Shown here: positions 1 through 9,729 of the stretch, one piece after another
How the letters are laid out: every line of letters starts with the position of its first letter
Numbering within the stretch: the first letter of the stretch is position 1
Made by a program: the position numbers and the translations under genes
The notes under the pieces: generated by a model
Seen by the model: the letters and a program-made list of their open reading frames with translations, nothing else
Databases searched by the model: none
What the model was told of the DNA's origin: nothing
DNA from: Chara braunii
Taxonomy: Eukaryota > Streptophyta > Charophyceae > Charales > Characeae
Length of the DNA stretch: 34,939 nt
Assembly: GCA_003427395.1 (NCBI GenBank)
Contig: BFEA01000545.1
Span: 743,673-778,611, forward strand
Reading direction: 5' to 3'

Positions 1-132
1 TGTGTGTGTGTGTGTGATCGGGCGGGGGTAGGGGGGACGAACCCTCCCCCAGCAATCAATCAATCAATCAATTAATCAATCGAAAAAAATTAAAAATAAA
101 AAAAACGAGAAAACGGATTTTCGACGAACTTT

Positions 133-133
<1 letters not shown>
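1..133. repeat. Left-edge low-complexity segment
   Basis: The window opens with a short TG run, a G/C-rich piece, then AATC repeats (about 52-80) and an A-rich stretch. It resembles a truncated version of the segment that follows at 134-400 (TG run, AATC array, A/T-rich run). It may therefore be an older tandem copy of the same microsatellite-laden repeat. No coding signal. Confidence 0.6.

Positions 134-211
<78 letters not shown>
134..211. repeat. Compound microsatellite (TG)n(CG)n(GA)n
   Basis: Uninterrupted TG dinucleotides (134-170) pass into CG (about 170-181) and then GA (181-211). The alternating purine-pyrimidine part has Z-DNA potential by sequence class. A CT run at the extreme right end (34911-34939) is its reverse-complement partner. 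Confidence 0.95.
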
Positions 212-213
<2 letters not shown>

Positions 214-252
214 GCACGCGCCGTAGAGTGGAGGGAGATCTTCTCCCCCACT

Positions 253-288
<36 letters not shown>

Positions 289-289
289 T

Positions 290-343
<54 letters not shown>

Positions 344-620
344 AAAAAACAGTCAATCAATGATTTTTTTTTAATTTTTTTTTTAATTGTTTTTTTGGTA
401 GGCTTCGAAATCCACCCCCCCGTTGTTGAAGTTTTCATGTTCGTTTTTTTGCGAGGAGGTAGGGGGACCCCCCGCGACTCGAAACCCGTTCCCCGCCTCC
501 CAAACCCCCTCCCCGATCGGCCGCGGCGTCGTTCGGAATTATCGGCCGCGTTCGGCCACGGTCGGGGGGTCCTGGCCTAGGCCGCCGGCCGCGGCCAGCG
601 TGCAATATAGGTTCAGGGGA
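181..620 (+). repeat. Left arm of a long inverted repeat bracketing the window
   Basis: The reverse complement of 34488-34939 aligns with this segment in the same order. Shared blocks are the GA run, GAGTGGAGGGAG, the AATC array, CAGTCAATCAATGA, an A/T run, CGAAATCCACCCCCC, TTTGCGAGGAGGTA, CCCGTTCCCCGCC, CCCTCCCCGAT, a GGCCG-rich block and GTGCAA. Similarity looks like roughly three quarters by eye, with indels concentrated in the runs. The homology reaches the right window edge, so the full repeat may be longer. It could be the TIR of a very large element, or two dispersed copies of one repeat in opposite orientation. Confidence 0.8.
250..343. repeat. (AATC)n microsatellite
   Basis: Near-perfect tandem AATC units, followed by A- and T-runs. 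A matching GATT array lies at about 34800-34866 in inverted orientation. Confidence 0.95.
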
Positions 621-1794
621 CTCAACCCATTTTGCCGCTGCGTCACGATTGGGAAAGAGGTGACAGACCGCCGTTCTTGCAGCCATTTGAAAAGACGAAA
701 ATCATTAAGGAAAAATTTTTGCCACTGAACATTATTCAGGCACCCATCCTTCCTATCCAGATCGTGCTTCTAATGGCGCAATCATTCACGAAAGGAGTGC
801 CTAACTGCACTCTACTTGAACTTAGTATTACATGAACCAGGCTGCTTATGACACCAGTTCCCCATATGTCGATGGCTCCTAATATGGCCATCAAAAGGGT
901 ATACTATGACAGTTTCTCGTTACGCAAGGCACCAAGAACTTTAAGTCCGTCCGTGTAGATACTTCTGTCGATTCCCTAGGAGGTGGTCTGGGATACTCCT
1001 CCTCGCCCGAGCACAAGACTTGGATCTCAGAAGTCGGACCGTCTCCATCGAATCGGCATGGTACCCCCCCGCAAAGTGGTCCACTCTGAGTCGATAACAG
1101 GGCCGGCCCCTAAGGCAACGAACCCTCCCCCCAGATGCCTCCTAGAAAAAGGAAAAGCACCTACGAGGCGGACAAAGAAACTCTTGCCGCCTGACATCAA
1201 GAGTAACTTAGACAAAAGAAAGAAGAACACAGAAGAGAAAGTCATTCAGACAGACGGGCATAGACGAAGAGGTCATTCGGGAAATAATAGGTGACCTTGG
1301 GAGAAAGTCTATGTCCATCCAGGTTTCTCTTCTTGGTGATCGCTTGTTTTTCGTCGTCTTCTTTTCACTTTAGTTTACACGCATCCACAAGCATAGAGAT
1401 GAGAAGACAACCATTCTTTCACTATCATCACTCTTATCCTTCTCAGTACACATGTCGTACCTGCAATCAACCCAAGCCACAAATAGCCCACCATACAACC
1501 CTTTGCCATCGTCAGACTCTCCTTCACACACGCAAACACACATATCATTTTCCTTTCTAATGAACGTTCAGAGAACCAGGGTCAAGCAAGTGTGGGTTCA
1601 CACAGGTGTGAAGGGAAACTGAATCAGGTTAACTGACCTTGAGTGAAGTTGAGCGGTATACCCAAGAACCCCGTATAGAAGGACGTTCTCCTGACCAGAA
1701 GGTTGTCGCACCCAGTCGTCACCAAAGTGATCGACACCACTTCCTCTTACGACCGCTTGCCAAGGTACCCTCTCAACACCAATCACCTTGCAAT
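621..1794. other. No recognisable gene
   Basis: Mixed-composition sequence. Reading frames here are short (up to about 100 codons), uncoupled and match no family I recognise. Small inverted repeats occur near 1590 (GTGTG-GGTT-CACAC and an overlapping CACAC-AG-GTGTG). Confidence 0.5.
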
Positions 1795-2095
1795 AATCCG
1801 GTAGCGTCTCTGCACTACCGCCGTAAAAACCGGAGTCGCCGCCGCAAAAATCCGGCAGCGCTTCCGCACCACCGCCAAAAAACCGGAGTTGCCGTCGCAA
1901 AAATCCGACAGTGCTTCCGCACCACCGCCGTAAAACTTAGTGCCGCCACCGAAGAAATTCGGCAGCACCTCCGTACCACCGCCGTAAAACTTAGTGCCGC
2001 CGCCGCAGAAATTCGGCAGCACCTCCGTACCACCGCCGTAATTCTTAGTGTCGCCGCCGCAAAATTTCGGCAGCACTTCCCCATCGCAGTGAGAA
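1795..2095 (+). repeat. 54-bp minisatellite (about 5.5 copies)
   Basis: The TCCGGCAG/TTCGGCAG anchor recurs at about 1797, 1851, 1904, 1958, 2012 and 2066, a 53-54 bp period. Each unit carries GGCAGC, ACCACCGCCGTAAAA and GCCGCCGCC blocks. Because 54 is a multiple of three, frames stay open through the array on both strands as an 18-residue repeat (plus-strand frame 1639-2148). This openness follows from the period and is weak evidence for a gene. The last unit's AAATTTCGGCAGC-ACTTCCC recurs inverted at 33375 and 33460. Confidence 0.9.
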
Positions 2096-2117
2096 AATGG
2101 CAGGCCAAAATTAGTAA

Positions 2118-2140
2118 AATTTGGGCCCCAGGCCCAAATT
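2118..2140. repeat. Perfect 10-bp inverted repeat
   Basis: AATTTGGGCC, a 3-nt CCA spacer, then GGCCCAAATT. It lies just after the minisatellite and before the first hairpin chain. Confidence 0.9.
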
Positions 2141-2418
2141 CCACTTAGCCGCACTGCCGTAGTCCCGCAGCGTCCCTGGGTCTGTCCCGTGGGACCAGCA
2201 CCAGCCAGAGGGGAGGGGAGCAGAGTGCTCCCTGCCTTGGCTATGGCTGCCCAACTCCTCCTTGCGCTCCTCTGCAGGTTTCCAACTTCCTCCACACGTT
2301 GCCCTCAGGTAGCGGCTCCCGCAGCATGAAGCACTCAAGTGTGCTCGTCACACACTGGCAGCACGAGTGCATTGTGTGGCAGCTGGGGGGAAACTGCCTA
2401 TTTTATATTGGCTGAGGA

Positions 2419-3225
2419 GGGCTGGACGTCACTCCAGCCCCCAGGCAAAATCGTGGGCTCACTGTGAGCCCTTGATCTGCCAGGATCCAGGGTTGGTTGT
2501 GGCCGCACCACAGCCACAGTCTTAGGGTGGGGCAGTTTCTTTAACTGCCCTATTTTATATTTATTTTTCTTTTTCCCAGCTATCTCGGAATCTGGCGAGA
2601 TAGCTGGGCTCTTGCCATTTCCAAATTTGCTTATCTTTTATTTTTCTGATAAAGGGTTGAAAAGATACAACCCTTTTCAGTTTGATGTATCCGGACTCTT
2701 TTTCCAGGGCAGATACATCGTGGAAAAAATTGTACCTAGCCTTTTCCTTAGTGGCCCTTCAATTTCCGGGCCCCCTCTAAAAAACGGGAGCCTGACAGTT
2801 ACCTCTGACAGCTTGTACCAGAGGTGACACCATGTGAGGACAAGTGTCCTCACGAAAGTAAAGAAGAAATAAAACAAAAAAGAAAAAGAAAATTCAAACA
2901 ATTCTAACTGCATGCGCCTGACTGTTTTCTCGGCCAGGTTCATGCAGTTGCATGCAACAGTCCTCCCCCACTTTTCTTTGCCCTCCCCTGAAAACGGGGA
3001 AGGCAGTTGGCAGGTTGGAAGGAATAGGACCTCCCCTTCCCAACTCTCACGTTTCCCTCTTTCTTCCTCCCAACCAACTCCCACAACCCCATCCCCACGC
3101 GTGCGTCGTGAGCTGCGAGATTCAAAATCTCGTGGCCTCACATATTCAACCTGAAAATGGGGTGGGAGCCATTCTGCTCCCACACAACCGAAAAGGCTGT
3201 TCTTTTAACTTTGAGGCAACAGCCT
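2419..3225. repeat. Hairpin chain 1: about 15 consecutive inverted repeats
   Basis: Successive stems, each with its own sequence. 2419-2440 GGGCTGGA/TCCAGCCC; 2455-2471 GGGCTCAC/GTGAGCCC; 2498-2518 TGTGGC/GCCACA; 2530-2550 GGGCAGTT/AACTGCCC; 2575-2608 a 13-bp stem; 2647-2680 AAAGGGTTG/CAACCCTTT with outer CTGA/TCAG; 2684-2719 GATGTATC/GATACATC; 2798-2828 ACCTCTG/CAGAGGT; 2834-2853 GTGAGGAC/GTCCTCAC; 2906-2949 AACTGCATG/CATGCAGTT; 2947-2958 GTTGCATGCAAC; 2979-3004 TGCC..CCCC/GGGG..GGCA; 3014-3044 GTTGGAAGG/CCTTCCCAAC; 3108-3141 GTGAG and CGAGATT with their complements; 3162-3183 GTGGGAGC/GCTCCCAC; 3194-3225 AGGCTGTT/AACAGCCT. No open frame explains it. Function unknown. Confidence 0.85.
2575..2608. 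repeat. Strongest stem of chain 1 (13 bp, perfect)
   Basis: CCCAGCTATCTCG and CGAGATAGCTGGG pair without mismatch around an 8-nt loop. No poly-T follows immediately that would suggest a simple Pol III terminator role. Confidence 0.9.
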
Positions 3226-3227
3226 CG

Positions 3228-3254
<27 letters not shown>
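3228..3254. repeat. 27-nt poly-T tract
   Basis: Uninterrupted T run directly after hairpin chain 1. On the opposite strand it is an A tail, so it could mark the 3' end of a retroposed minus-strand copy of the chain. That reading is speculative, as no target duplication was identified. Confidence 0.8.
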
Positions 3255-3258
<4 letters not shown>

Positions 3259-3759
3259 GTTCTTCACGAGACAGTTTGCCTCGTTTCTGCCCCTTTTCCT
3301 GGTTTTCCCCCCCTCACATCCTGCTGTCCAACAACCACAAAATGAGGAACCCGCGACCTCAGTGGTAGGGTTAGTTAGAGTTGGTAGAAATCGAATGAGA
3401 CAAAGATCTGACACTTGGCATAAATGAGTTGTTAGTTGTTAGATTTGTTTGTTTTATTTTATTTTATTTGTTTTTCGTTGTTAGTTGGGTTTGTTTTAAT
3501 TTTAATTTTATTTTATTTCCTTTATTATTTTTTATTTTCTCGTTTTCTTACCGATTTCGTGGCTACTCCAAGACACGAAAGATTCACTTCCGTGAATCTG
3601 CAAAGGATGGTCAAGCAGATTCATTTTCATGATATCTGCTCTACTCCGAGCACAGCAGCCTGAGACTCCGGTCCACATGCTCGGGCTGAGTATTCAACGA
3701 GCGACACAGCGGGCGTATAGCAGCGCGCTGAGAAGTGACACAGAGAGGAGCGAGAGTCA
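3255..3759. other. T-rich non-coding stretch
   Basis: T/A-rich sequence with repeated TTTTATT words (3440-3540). One 7-bp perfect inverted repeat GATTCAC-TTCC-GTGAATC lies near 3580. No gene seen. Confidence 0.5.
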
Positions 3760-3834
3760 TGCGGGGAGGTGACGGAAGCAAGCACAGAAAAGGGGGATGG
3801 TTGCGCGAAGAAGGGAAGGCGACCGAGCAGAAGA

Positions 3835-3962
3835 AAGGTGGCACGTAGGGAAAAGAGAAGAAGGAGGAAGAGAAGAAGGCGAAGGAGAAGAAGAAGAGAG
3901 AAGAAGAGGAAGGAGAAGGAGAAGGAGAGAAGGAGAGAAGGAGAGAAGAAGAGGAGAGGAGA
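3835..3962. repeat. Purine tract (GAA/GGA/GAGAAG)
   Basis: Almost pure purine on the plus strand, made of GAAGAAG, GGAGAAG and GAGAAGGA words. Frames through it encode only Lys/Arg/Glu or, on the other strand, Ser/Leu/Phe runs, so they are not gene evidence. Confidence 0.9.
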
Positions 3963-4078
3963 TGACACTTACCTGACATGCAAATCGACGATGGCGATGT
4001 TGTGGGCGAAGGGTTTTTCTGACCTTGTACTTGAGTTATGAGGGACTCTCTGGACGGTTCCTAGGTTAGGGAGATGGA

Positions 4079-4175
4079 GATGACCCAGACGACGACGATG
4101 ATGGTGACGACGACAACTACTACGACGACAACTACTACGGCAATAACGACGATGATGAGGACGATGACGAGTATG
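4079..4175 (+). repeat. (GAC/GAT)n trinucleotide repeat
   Basis: GAC, GAT, AAC and TAC triplets in register. One frame reads almost entirely Asp with some Asn, Tyr and Glu from about 4070 to a stop near 4190, but it has no ATG and a stop just upstream. It looks like a trinucleotide microsatellite, or possibly a remnant of an acidic low-complexity exon. Confidence 0.75.
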
Positions 4176-4189
4176 AGAGAGAGGACAGG

Positions 4190-4606
4190 TAAATCTCCCT
4201 CCCCACGACGAGACTCACTCCACCTTCTATAGTATGAACAAAATATAATGAATCTACCGCAAAAATATGTAAATATACAGTACTACTACTGTATGTGTGT
4301 ATACGTTTGTCTGTGTGAGAGTGCACAAGTGTATGTGTGTGTGTGTGTGTGTGTCCGATCGCGCGGCCAATCCTAAGCTAATCTATCGGAAAGATGAACG
4401 AAATCGAGAGAATCGGTAGCTATGACAAGGAAAAACTATACTATTACTATGTGTGCGTGTGTGTGCGAGTGTGGGAGTGTATATCGCGCAGTCTATCTCG
4501 AGCTACTTCCTAGGAGTGATGAGCAAAACCGTCGGAATCAACCGCTACAACTCGGGTGAATCTTCCACTTAAATATGGAAGTATACACACACCCTACTAC
4601 GTGCAT

Positions 4607-4622
<16 letters not shown>
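4190..4622. other. Non-coding, GT-rich patches
   Basis: Short GT microsatellites near 4330-4352 and 4449-4480 with unremarkable sequence between them. No gene seen. Confidence 0.5.
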
Positions 4623-4660
<38 letters not shown>

Positions 4661-4670
4661 GAGAGAGGGG
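4623..4670. repeat. 37-nt poly-G tract followed by GA repeats
   Basis: G run at 4623-4659, then AGAGAGAG. It has G-quadruplex potential on the plus strand. Run length in an assembly is unreliable. Confidence 0.9.
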
Positions 4671-4690
4671 GGCGTTATGTACCTGGGCTG

Positions 4691-4768
4691 CACGCATGCT
4701 ACACGCTTATTTTCCTTGTATTATTATTATTATTATTATTTTGCTATTATTACTACTATTATTATTTT
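4691..4768 (+). repeat. (ATT)n array 1 with TTTTCCTTGT leader
   Basis: An ATT array (4720-4768, interrupted) is preceded by CTTATTTTCCTTGT. Nearly the same leader precedes the arrays at 5556 and 7725, which suggests a shared repeat whose 3' end runs into the ATT units. Confidence 0.75.
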
Positions 4769-4879
4769 GTTCCGGTTCTTGCTATAATGTGTAAGGGTTG
4801 GCTTGTTAGAGGGGGTACACGTGCGATCGGTGGTCTTCAGCGAAGGAGGCGAGAGTGGGGTTACATTGTATTTTGTGCT

Positions 4880-4955
4880 CGTACATGGCTACCTTGTCAT
4901 CTGTGTAATTTCGCAACTTGGTTTCTTGTATATCGTTCCCATTCACATCAGCCGC
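4880..4955 (+). repeat. Dispersed repeat copy A (no ATT tail)
   Basis: The segment containing CTCGTACATGGC, TTGTCATCTGTGT and TTTCTTGTATAT closely matches 5475-5545. Here it does not run into an ATT array. Confidence 0.75.
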
Positions 4956-5044
4956 CTGAATGATCTAGTGAAGCGTCTGGACCACAGTGAACTCGGCGGG
5001 TTGCTGTTGAGGGTGTTGTGAGAAGTTCATTGAACTTTGTCATT

Positions 5045-5195
5045 AAAAAGGAAAAAGGAGGAAACATGCAGAGGAAGAAGAAGGAGAAAAACAATGAGAA
5101 AATAAAAAGAGAGAGGAAGAAAGAAAAGAGAGGGAGAGACAAAACAGACACACAAAGAAACAGACAGACAGACAGACAAGTGAGAGAGAGGGGGA
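5045..5195. repeat. A/G-rich tract with GACA repeats
   Basis: A purine-rich run (AGGAAGAAGAAGG, GAGAGAGG) passes into CAGACAGACAGACA. A related CAGACATACAGACA tract is at 6600-6720. Low complexity. Confidence 0.75.
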
Positions 5196-5474
5196 TGAGG
5201 ATGATGATGTATGGGCACGTACCTAGTATTGGTGATGGTCTGCATTGAGCAACATCGTCAAGTACTCCGTTAGCTGCTAACATCAACAGTTGCATTGTCA
5301 ATTAGTAGGCAGATGGTAGCTGTGTAGAGAGTAGATTTGGGGGCTGGGCGCCAGACACCAGACAGAGAGAAGCGACTTTGGATACTGTGTTGGCATGGCG
5401 TACGAGCGTGGACATTGGCTCATTGTTTCATTATATTGCTCTATTTTAATAGATACTTTGTGCGTTTGCACTCT

Positions 5475-5640
5475 ATGCTCGTACACGGCGACTTTGTCAT
5501 CTGTGTGATTTCGGAACTGGTTTTTTTGTATATGGTTCACACTCATATTCCTTGCATTATTATTATTATTATTATTATTATTGTATTGTTATTATTATTA
5601 TTATTATTATTATCATTATTATTTTATTTTATTTTTATTA

Positions 5641-5674
<34 letters not shown>

Positions 5675-5690
5675 CATTACTATTATAAGT
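5475..5690 (+). repeat. Dispersed repeat copy B ending in (ATT)n array 2
   Basis: CTCGTACACGGC, TTGTCATCTGTGT and TTTTTTGTATAT match copy A. The segment then continues through CACTCATATTCCTTGC into an interrupted ATT array (5556-5690). The organisation is like a SINE or LINE 3' end with a microsatellite tail. No reverse-transcriptase frame lies upstream. Confidence 0.75.
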
Positions 5691-5862
5691 ATAATGAACT
5701 CAGATTGGAAGCTACTCGTCAGACGTCGTAGTACTAATAGGCTCGGATCTTTACAGTATCTCCGATAACGTGAAAGTGAGATCTGATACAATGTCTCGTA
5801 ACCAGTAGATGAAGAGAGTGGAGGGGGAATAGACAGAATAGACAGTGGAGGCAATCAGTAGC

Positions 5863-6330
5863 ACTGTAGACAGGTGGCAGCCACCTCAGCAGAGTAGGCC
5901 ATTGGCATAGGCCACAACGGCAAGACAGACAGGTGGCAGCACCACGTAAGCTATAGACAGCATGGCCAATGCCACGTTAACAGTGGAGACTAGAGGTGGC
6001 GCCACAGCGACAAAATAGACAGTGGTCTTCGCCGCATCTGCAATGTCGACAGGTGGTCTGCGCCACATCTGCAATGTCGATAGGTGGTCTGCGCCACATC
6101 TGCAATGTCAACAGGTGGTCTGCGCCGCATCTGCAATGTCGACAGGTGGCCTGTGCGACAGCAGCAATGTAGACCGGTGGCATATGCCACATCAGCACTG
6201 TAGACAATGTAGCCAATGCCACATCAACGGTAGAGACATGCGGCAACGCCACAACAGCTAAAGTCGACAGGTGGTCTACGCCACATAAGCAGGGAAGACA
6301 GGTGGCAGCGCCACGCCAGCAATGCCTGGT
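5863..6330 (+). repeat. 36-bp minisatellite (about 12 diverged copies)
   Basis: The unit GACAGGTGGTCTGCGCC-ACATCTGCAAT recurs. The most regular copies lie at about 6010-6150, spaced 36 bp, with more diverged GTAGACAGGTGGC copies on either side. As 36 is divisible by three, minus-strand frames stay open with a 12-residue Cys/His-rich repeat. I see no homology supporting a protein. Confidence 0.85.
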
Positions 6331-6780
6331 GCGCAGGATTGGCAGCGCCAACATGCTGCCACAGTCCGGCATCGTCCGCAGTACCAGCGCACAGCCAGCG
6401 TCAAGTCGGCGTCAAGGCAGCATAATAAGACTGAATGTTGATCACCCGGAGGCCAACCTTATGCAGTGGTTGACAAGGCTGACTGGTCTCAGGTCCCCTC
6501 CCACAGTCGTACGGATTGACTCACAACTGGGGGCTTGAATTGTGTACATTTGCAGACTTCTCCTTGACCCTGCAGTTGTCTGGGGACCTGCACACAGAAA
6601 AACACAGACATACAGACATACAGACATACAACCACAGACAAACATAGAGATAGACAAACGGACAGACAGGCAAACAATCACAGAGAAAGGGATAAAAAGA
6701 GAAAGGGGGGAAAGACAGAGAGAAAGGGAAGAAAGAAACTTACCTGGTCTTCGTCGACTGTCGACCGTGGGAGCAACACA
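6331..6780. other. Non-coding, ends in CAGA/GAGA low complexity
   Basis: No gene recognised. From about 6600 the sequence becomes repeated ACAGACATACAGACA and GAAAGG words. Confidence 0.5.
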
Positions 6781-6781
6781 C

Positions 6782-6786
<5 letters not shown>

Positions 6787-6836
<50 letters not shown>
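6787..6836 (+). repeat. (ATT)n array 3
   Basis: About 16 ATT units after CACATTTGTT. The leader is less like those of arrays 1, 2 and 4. Confidence 0.9.
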
Positions 6837-7560
6837 GCGAGGGATGAGCCCTCGTGGGACCCTTATCAGACTCGCACATGTTCTGAGCACCGATCTTCAG
6901 CAAGCTTGGTGTCTGCCCTAAGTGAAGGCGGACCTAAGTATCTACGAGAGGGGCTTGTCGCAGCGTCTTCTAACGTGAGTCTCAGACAGTTGTTGCACGC
7001 CTGTTGTTTACAAAGGAGCGTGAGCCTTTGTTGGCTCTCCCAGAAGCAACACCTACGCTGCACGGTTAAGCTCAGAACCTCGGTTGGTTGCGCCCTGGGC
7101 ACACACACACTCATTGTGAGACCGACACATCACTAAGTAACCGCGGACGACTGAGAATGCGGCATTGTCGACACATCCACCCCGTGGGCCGAATGCAAAC
7201 ACAACAAGCATTCAGAGCCTGAGTAATCCTGGGTGTGCCCAACTATAAAGGGCCCGGACCCTCAACTGTTGAAACGGGCCTGGGCGCAGACACTAGGGCC
7301 CGACCTGAAGTTACTGGCAACTTCCATGGCCAGGTCCAAACAATCCAACAGCAGTAGCACCTCCCACATAGGGAGGGAGCCAGGCATAGGCAAGTAAAGC
7401 AAACACGCTGCTCCAACATTGAACAAGAGTCTGCATGTGCGCAAGTTGGTCTAGGGTGCGCTCGTAGGTGTTAAGTGGTGTGGGGCACAACAGGGCATTA
7501 GGAGCCATAGGCAGACTACAACCCGCTAGGCAGAAAAAAGCGACATTGAATATCGCAAGG
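6837..7560. other. No recognisable gene
   Basis: Mixed composition with several short unrelated frames on both strands and no motif I can name. GGGCCCGGACC and GGGCCCGACCTG at 7250-7310 are local repeats. Confidence 0.45.
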
Positions 7561-7723
7561 ATATGACCTGAAAGGGTTTGAAGGTTCGCTCACGAGGTCA
7601 CTATGTCGCTCTCATTTGGATGGATGGGTATATTTCAGCTCTCTACTCGTTACATGACTGTCTGGACTTCTGCATGATTGATTGTACTTACACTTTTGTG
7701 TATCGCATTCATTCATTTTCCTT

Positions 7724-7773
<50 letters not shown>
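7561..7773 (+). repeat. Dispersed repeat copy C ending in (ATT)n array 4
   Basis: TTTTGTGTATCGCATTC, then CATTTTCCTTGT, lead into about 16 ATT units (7725-7773). This parallels the end of copy B (TTTTGTATATGG, CATATTCCTTGC, then ATT). Confidence 0.7.
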
Positions 7774-8233
7774 TGTTGTTGTTACCATTTCATTGCCTAC
7801 GCCGTTTGTTCTGATCTGATTGCCAGCGCGATCAGACATGTGCATGTGAACCCCGTACCTAGCTTCAACCATTGTCGGTTTCGTGCATACAGGACTAGAT
7901 AAAGTCCTAGTGCACGTAGGGTCCTCTAGGCAGGAGAACATGGAAGATGAAATGAGAAGGTAGAAGAAGGAAAATAAAGAAGAAAGAAGTAAAGAGAATG
8001 AATAAGGGAATAAGGAGAAAAGAGTGAGGAGAATGAGAAAAAGAATATGAAATAAGAAGACAGGCGAAATCAATTTTCATTCCCATCTTATAGACCCTTG
8101 TTTTTACTCACCCTCTACTGGTTTATAGATCCATTGATGTATGTATGTAGGACGGATGATAGGATAAGGCTCCAGGGTGAGGAACATCTTATTACTCGCC
8201 TCTACGTGTATACACATCTTAGATAGTTAGGTT
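7774..8233. other. Non-coding, A/G-rich centre
   Basis: Purine-rich GAAGAAGG/AAGTAAAGAG sequence at 7930-8060. No gene recognised. Confidence 0.5.
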
Positions 8234-8548
8234 GACAGACTAGAAGTGGGGTACTCGTGTGCGGGTCATCCCATGGTCTGTCTAAGTCCAAACCAGTGAG
8301 ACTAAAACAAGTGGTAGGATACTCACGTCTGAGTTATCCTACTGCTTGAGTAAGTATGAGATGAAGGCTTATGTCGGAGTCTTCTTACTTCATACTTACA
8401 TTTGATCGGACTATATTATAGTTCACCAATAAAATTGAAGTTTACATCGCTGAACTCCGTGTAGAGCGATAGTGAGGGAGGTGTTGAGATCTTGTGACTT
8501 GTGTGTATTTGCAGGTCAGTTTAATCGAGGAGACTCTTTATGAGTCTG
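8234..8548. repeat. Hairpin chain 2, left block
   Basis: Consecutive stem-loops. 8234-8282: outer GACAGAC/GTCTGTC, inner TGGGGT/ATCCCA and ACTC/GGGT. 8308-8348: CAAG, GTAGGATA and CTC pairing with GAG, TTATCCTAC and CTTG. 8351-8398: TAAGTATGA/TCATACTTA around GAAGGCT/AGTCTTC. About 8445-8470: ATCGCT/AGCGAT. About 8531-8547: AGACTC/GAGTCT. The arms differ between units but each arm matches its own partner. Confidence 0.85.
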
Positions 8549-9399
8549 TACAAGATTGCATGTTGTTGCCGTATAGTAACAGGTTGGTTCGCCAACAAAA
8601 CCCTCACTCACCTTCTACACCCACACTTTGTATCAACCTTTGCATTAAATGACATTTCTGATTTTCATGTCATTGTATAACAAGGGTCTGTATTTGGTCA
8701 AAAGAGGTCCTTGAATGACTGAGTCAAATCAGGAATGTCTGGTAGAAGGATGTGGAAGCAAAAGTGTAATGTGTGTGAAAGTGAATGAATGGTTGACTCT
8801 GTTAGGATTGCGAAATGCTTTTGTTCTGTCTGCAGGTCAGTAAGACGAGCAGCCACGAACTTGCATTGCTTATGCTTTCCTGAGCCTCGACTCAGATATT
8901 TTGTCGACTCGTAACCTTTGTACATTTGGTTTTGGTTTTTGACTTTTACCCCTTTGATGTTGAATAGATTAGGACAATTGACAAAGGCGAGAGAGCCTTA
9001 TTCATATCCTGTTTCTTTGAAAGGTCATGAGCCTATCTTTTATTTTTGATGCATATTTGACAGGCCACGAACCTATTTTTATCTGTGATGTTTGCTTGAA
9101 AGGCCAAAAGCCTATTGATTGTTTCTCTTTCAAAAGTCAAAGCTTCGTTCATTCTGATGTTTGCCTCTGTTTGTGTAAAAATGTAAAAGACATCTCCTTG
9201 CGTTTTCAGCCTCAACCTTTAAAATGTATTCGTCATGTATGTATCGATTTGAAATAAATTTATATAACATATATAATTTATGGGTTAAGTTCAGATATAA
9301 TAGAATTTGGTATGTGTGAAAGATCGTCAGTGGAGTTGACATGAATTGTAAGTCGGTCCGAGAGATCAGCGCCCCGATGCCCAACACGTAAACGAGTCA
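8549..9399. other. Non-coding AT-rich stretch
   Basis: Apart from the 40-bp repeat at 9016-9130, no gene or element is recognised. Confidence 0.45.
9016..9130 (+). repeat. 40-bp degenerate tandem repeat (3 copies)
   Basis: TTGA-AAGGTCATGAGCCTAT, TTGA-CAGGCCACGAACCTAT and TTGA-AAGGCCAAAAGCCTAT start at about 9017, 9057 and 9096. Each carries a small AGG..CCT inverted repeat. Confidence 0.75.
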
Positions 9400-9727
9400 G
9401 TCTTAGGCGTTCAATCGCACATATACCTATGCTACGACGATCGAGAAAATGCCCTCGGCCGACCTACCTCTACAGAGACACATAAAAACCTTCGCATGTG
9501 GACCGGTAGCTCAACAGGGATACGCCTACCAGAGGTTGGTGACAGTTCCTCGGGTAGAGGTGAGTTGTACCTCGCGACGTCCCGACGTGTCGCAGAGCGT
9601 CGTGAGAGGTATAGCACGCGCGCACGGTCGGCATGGTGACTTGTTGTTCTTCAAAGATAAAATTTTGCGTGACACGACCGTGAGGTTCAGCGGTCCCCAG
9701 CAGGGTGCGGAACCGCCGCGCGCGACA
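9400..9727 (+). mobile_element. Orphan LTR 3' part (family related to the element at 17.6-29.1 kb)
   Basis: Aligns through its length with 19115-19434, the segment just before the primer-binding site of the downstream element. Shared blocks include CTATGCTAC, GCCCTCGGC, GATACGCC, GGTGACA, AGAGGT and GCGTGAC. It ends in CA at 9726-9727, followed by a primer-binding site. No gag or pol follows, so this is either a truncated copy or a non-autonomous element with a non-coding interior. Its left end was not located. Confidence 0.75.
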
Positions 9728-9729
9728 GG

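Noticed and set aside
1639-2295. Overlapping 100-170 codon frames on both strands
   Set aside because: They are open because the 54-bp repeat period is divisible by three. Opposite strands cannot both be taken as genes on this evidence.
5977-6372. Cys/His-rich minus-strand frame as a zinc-binding protein
   Set aside because: The residues follow from the 36-bp repeat unit, and spacing fits no known zinc-finger pattern.
9500-9560. tRNA-like A box (TAGCTCAACAGG) suggesting a tRNA or SINE
   Set aside because: No B box or cloverleaf follows, and the segment is part of the LTR-end repeat shared with 19200-19260.
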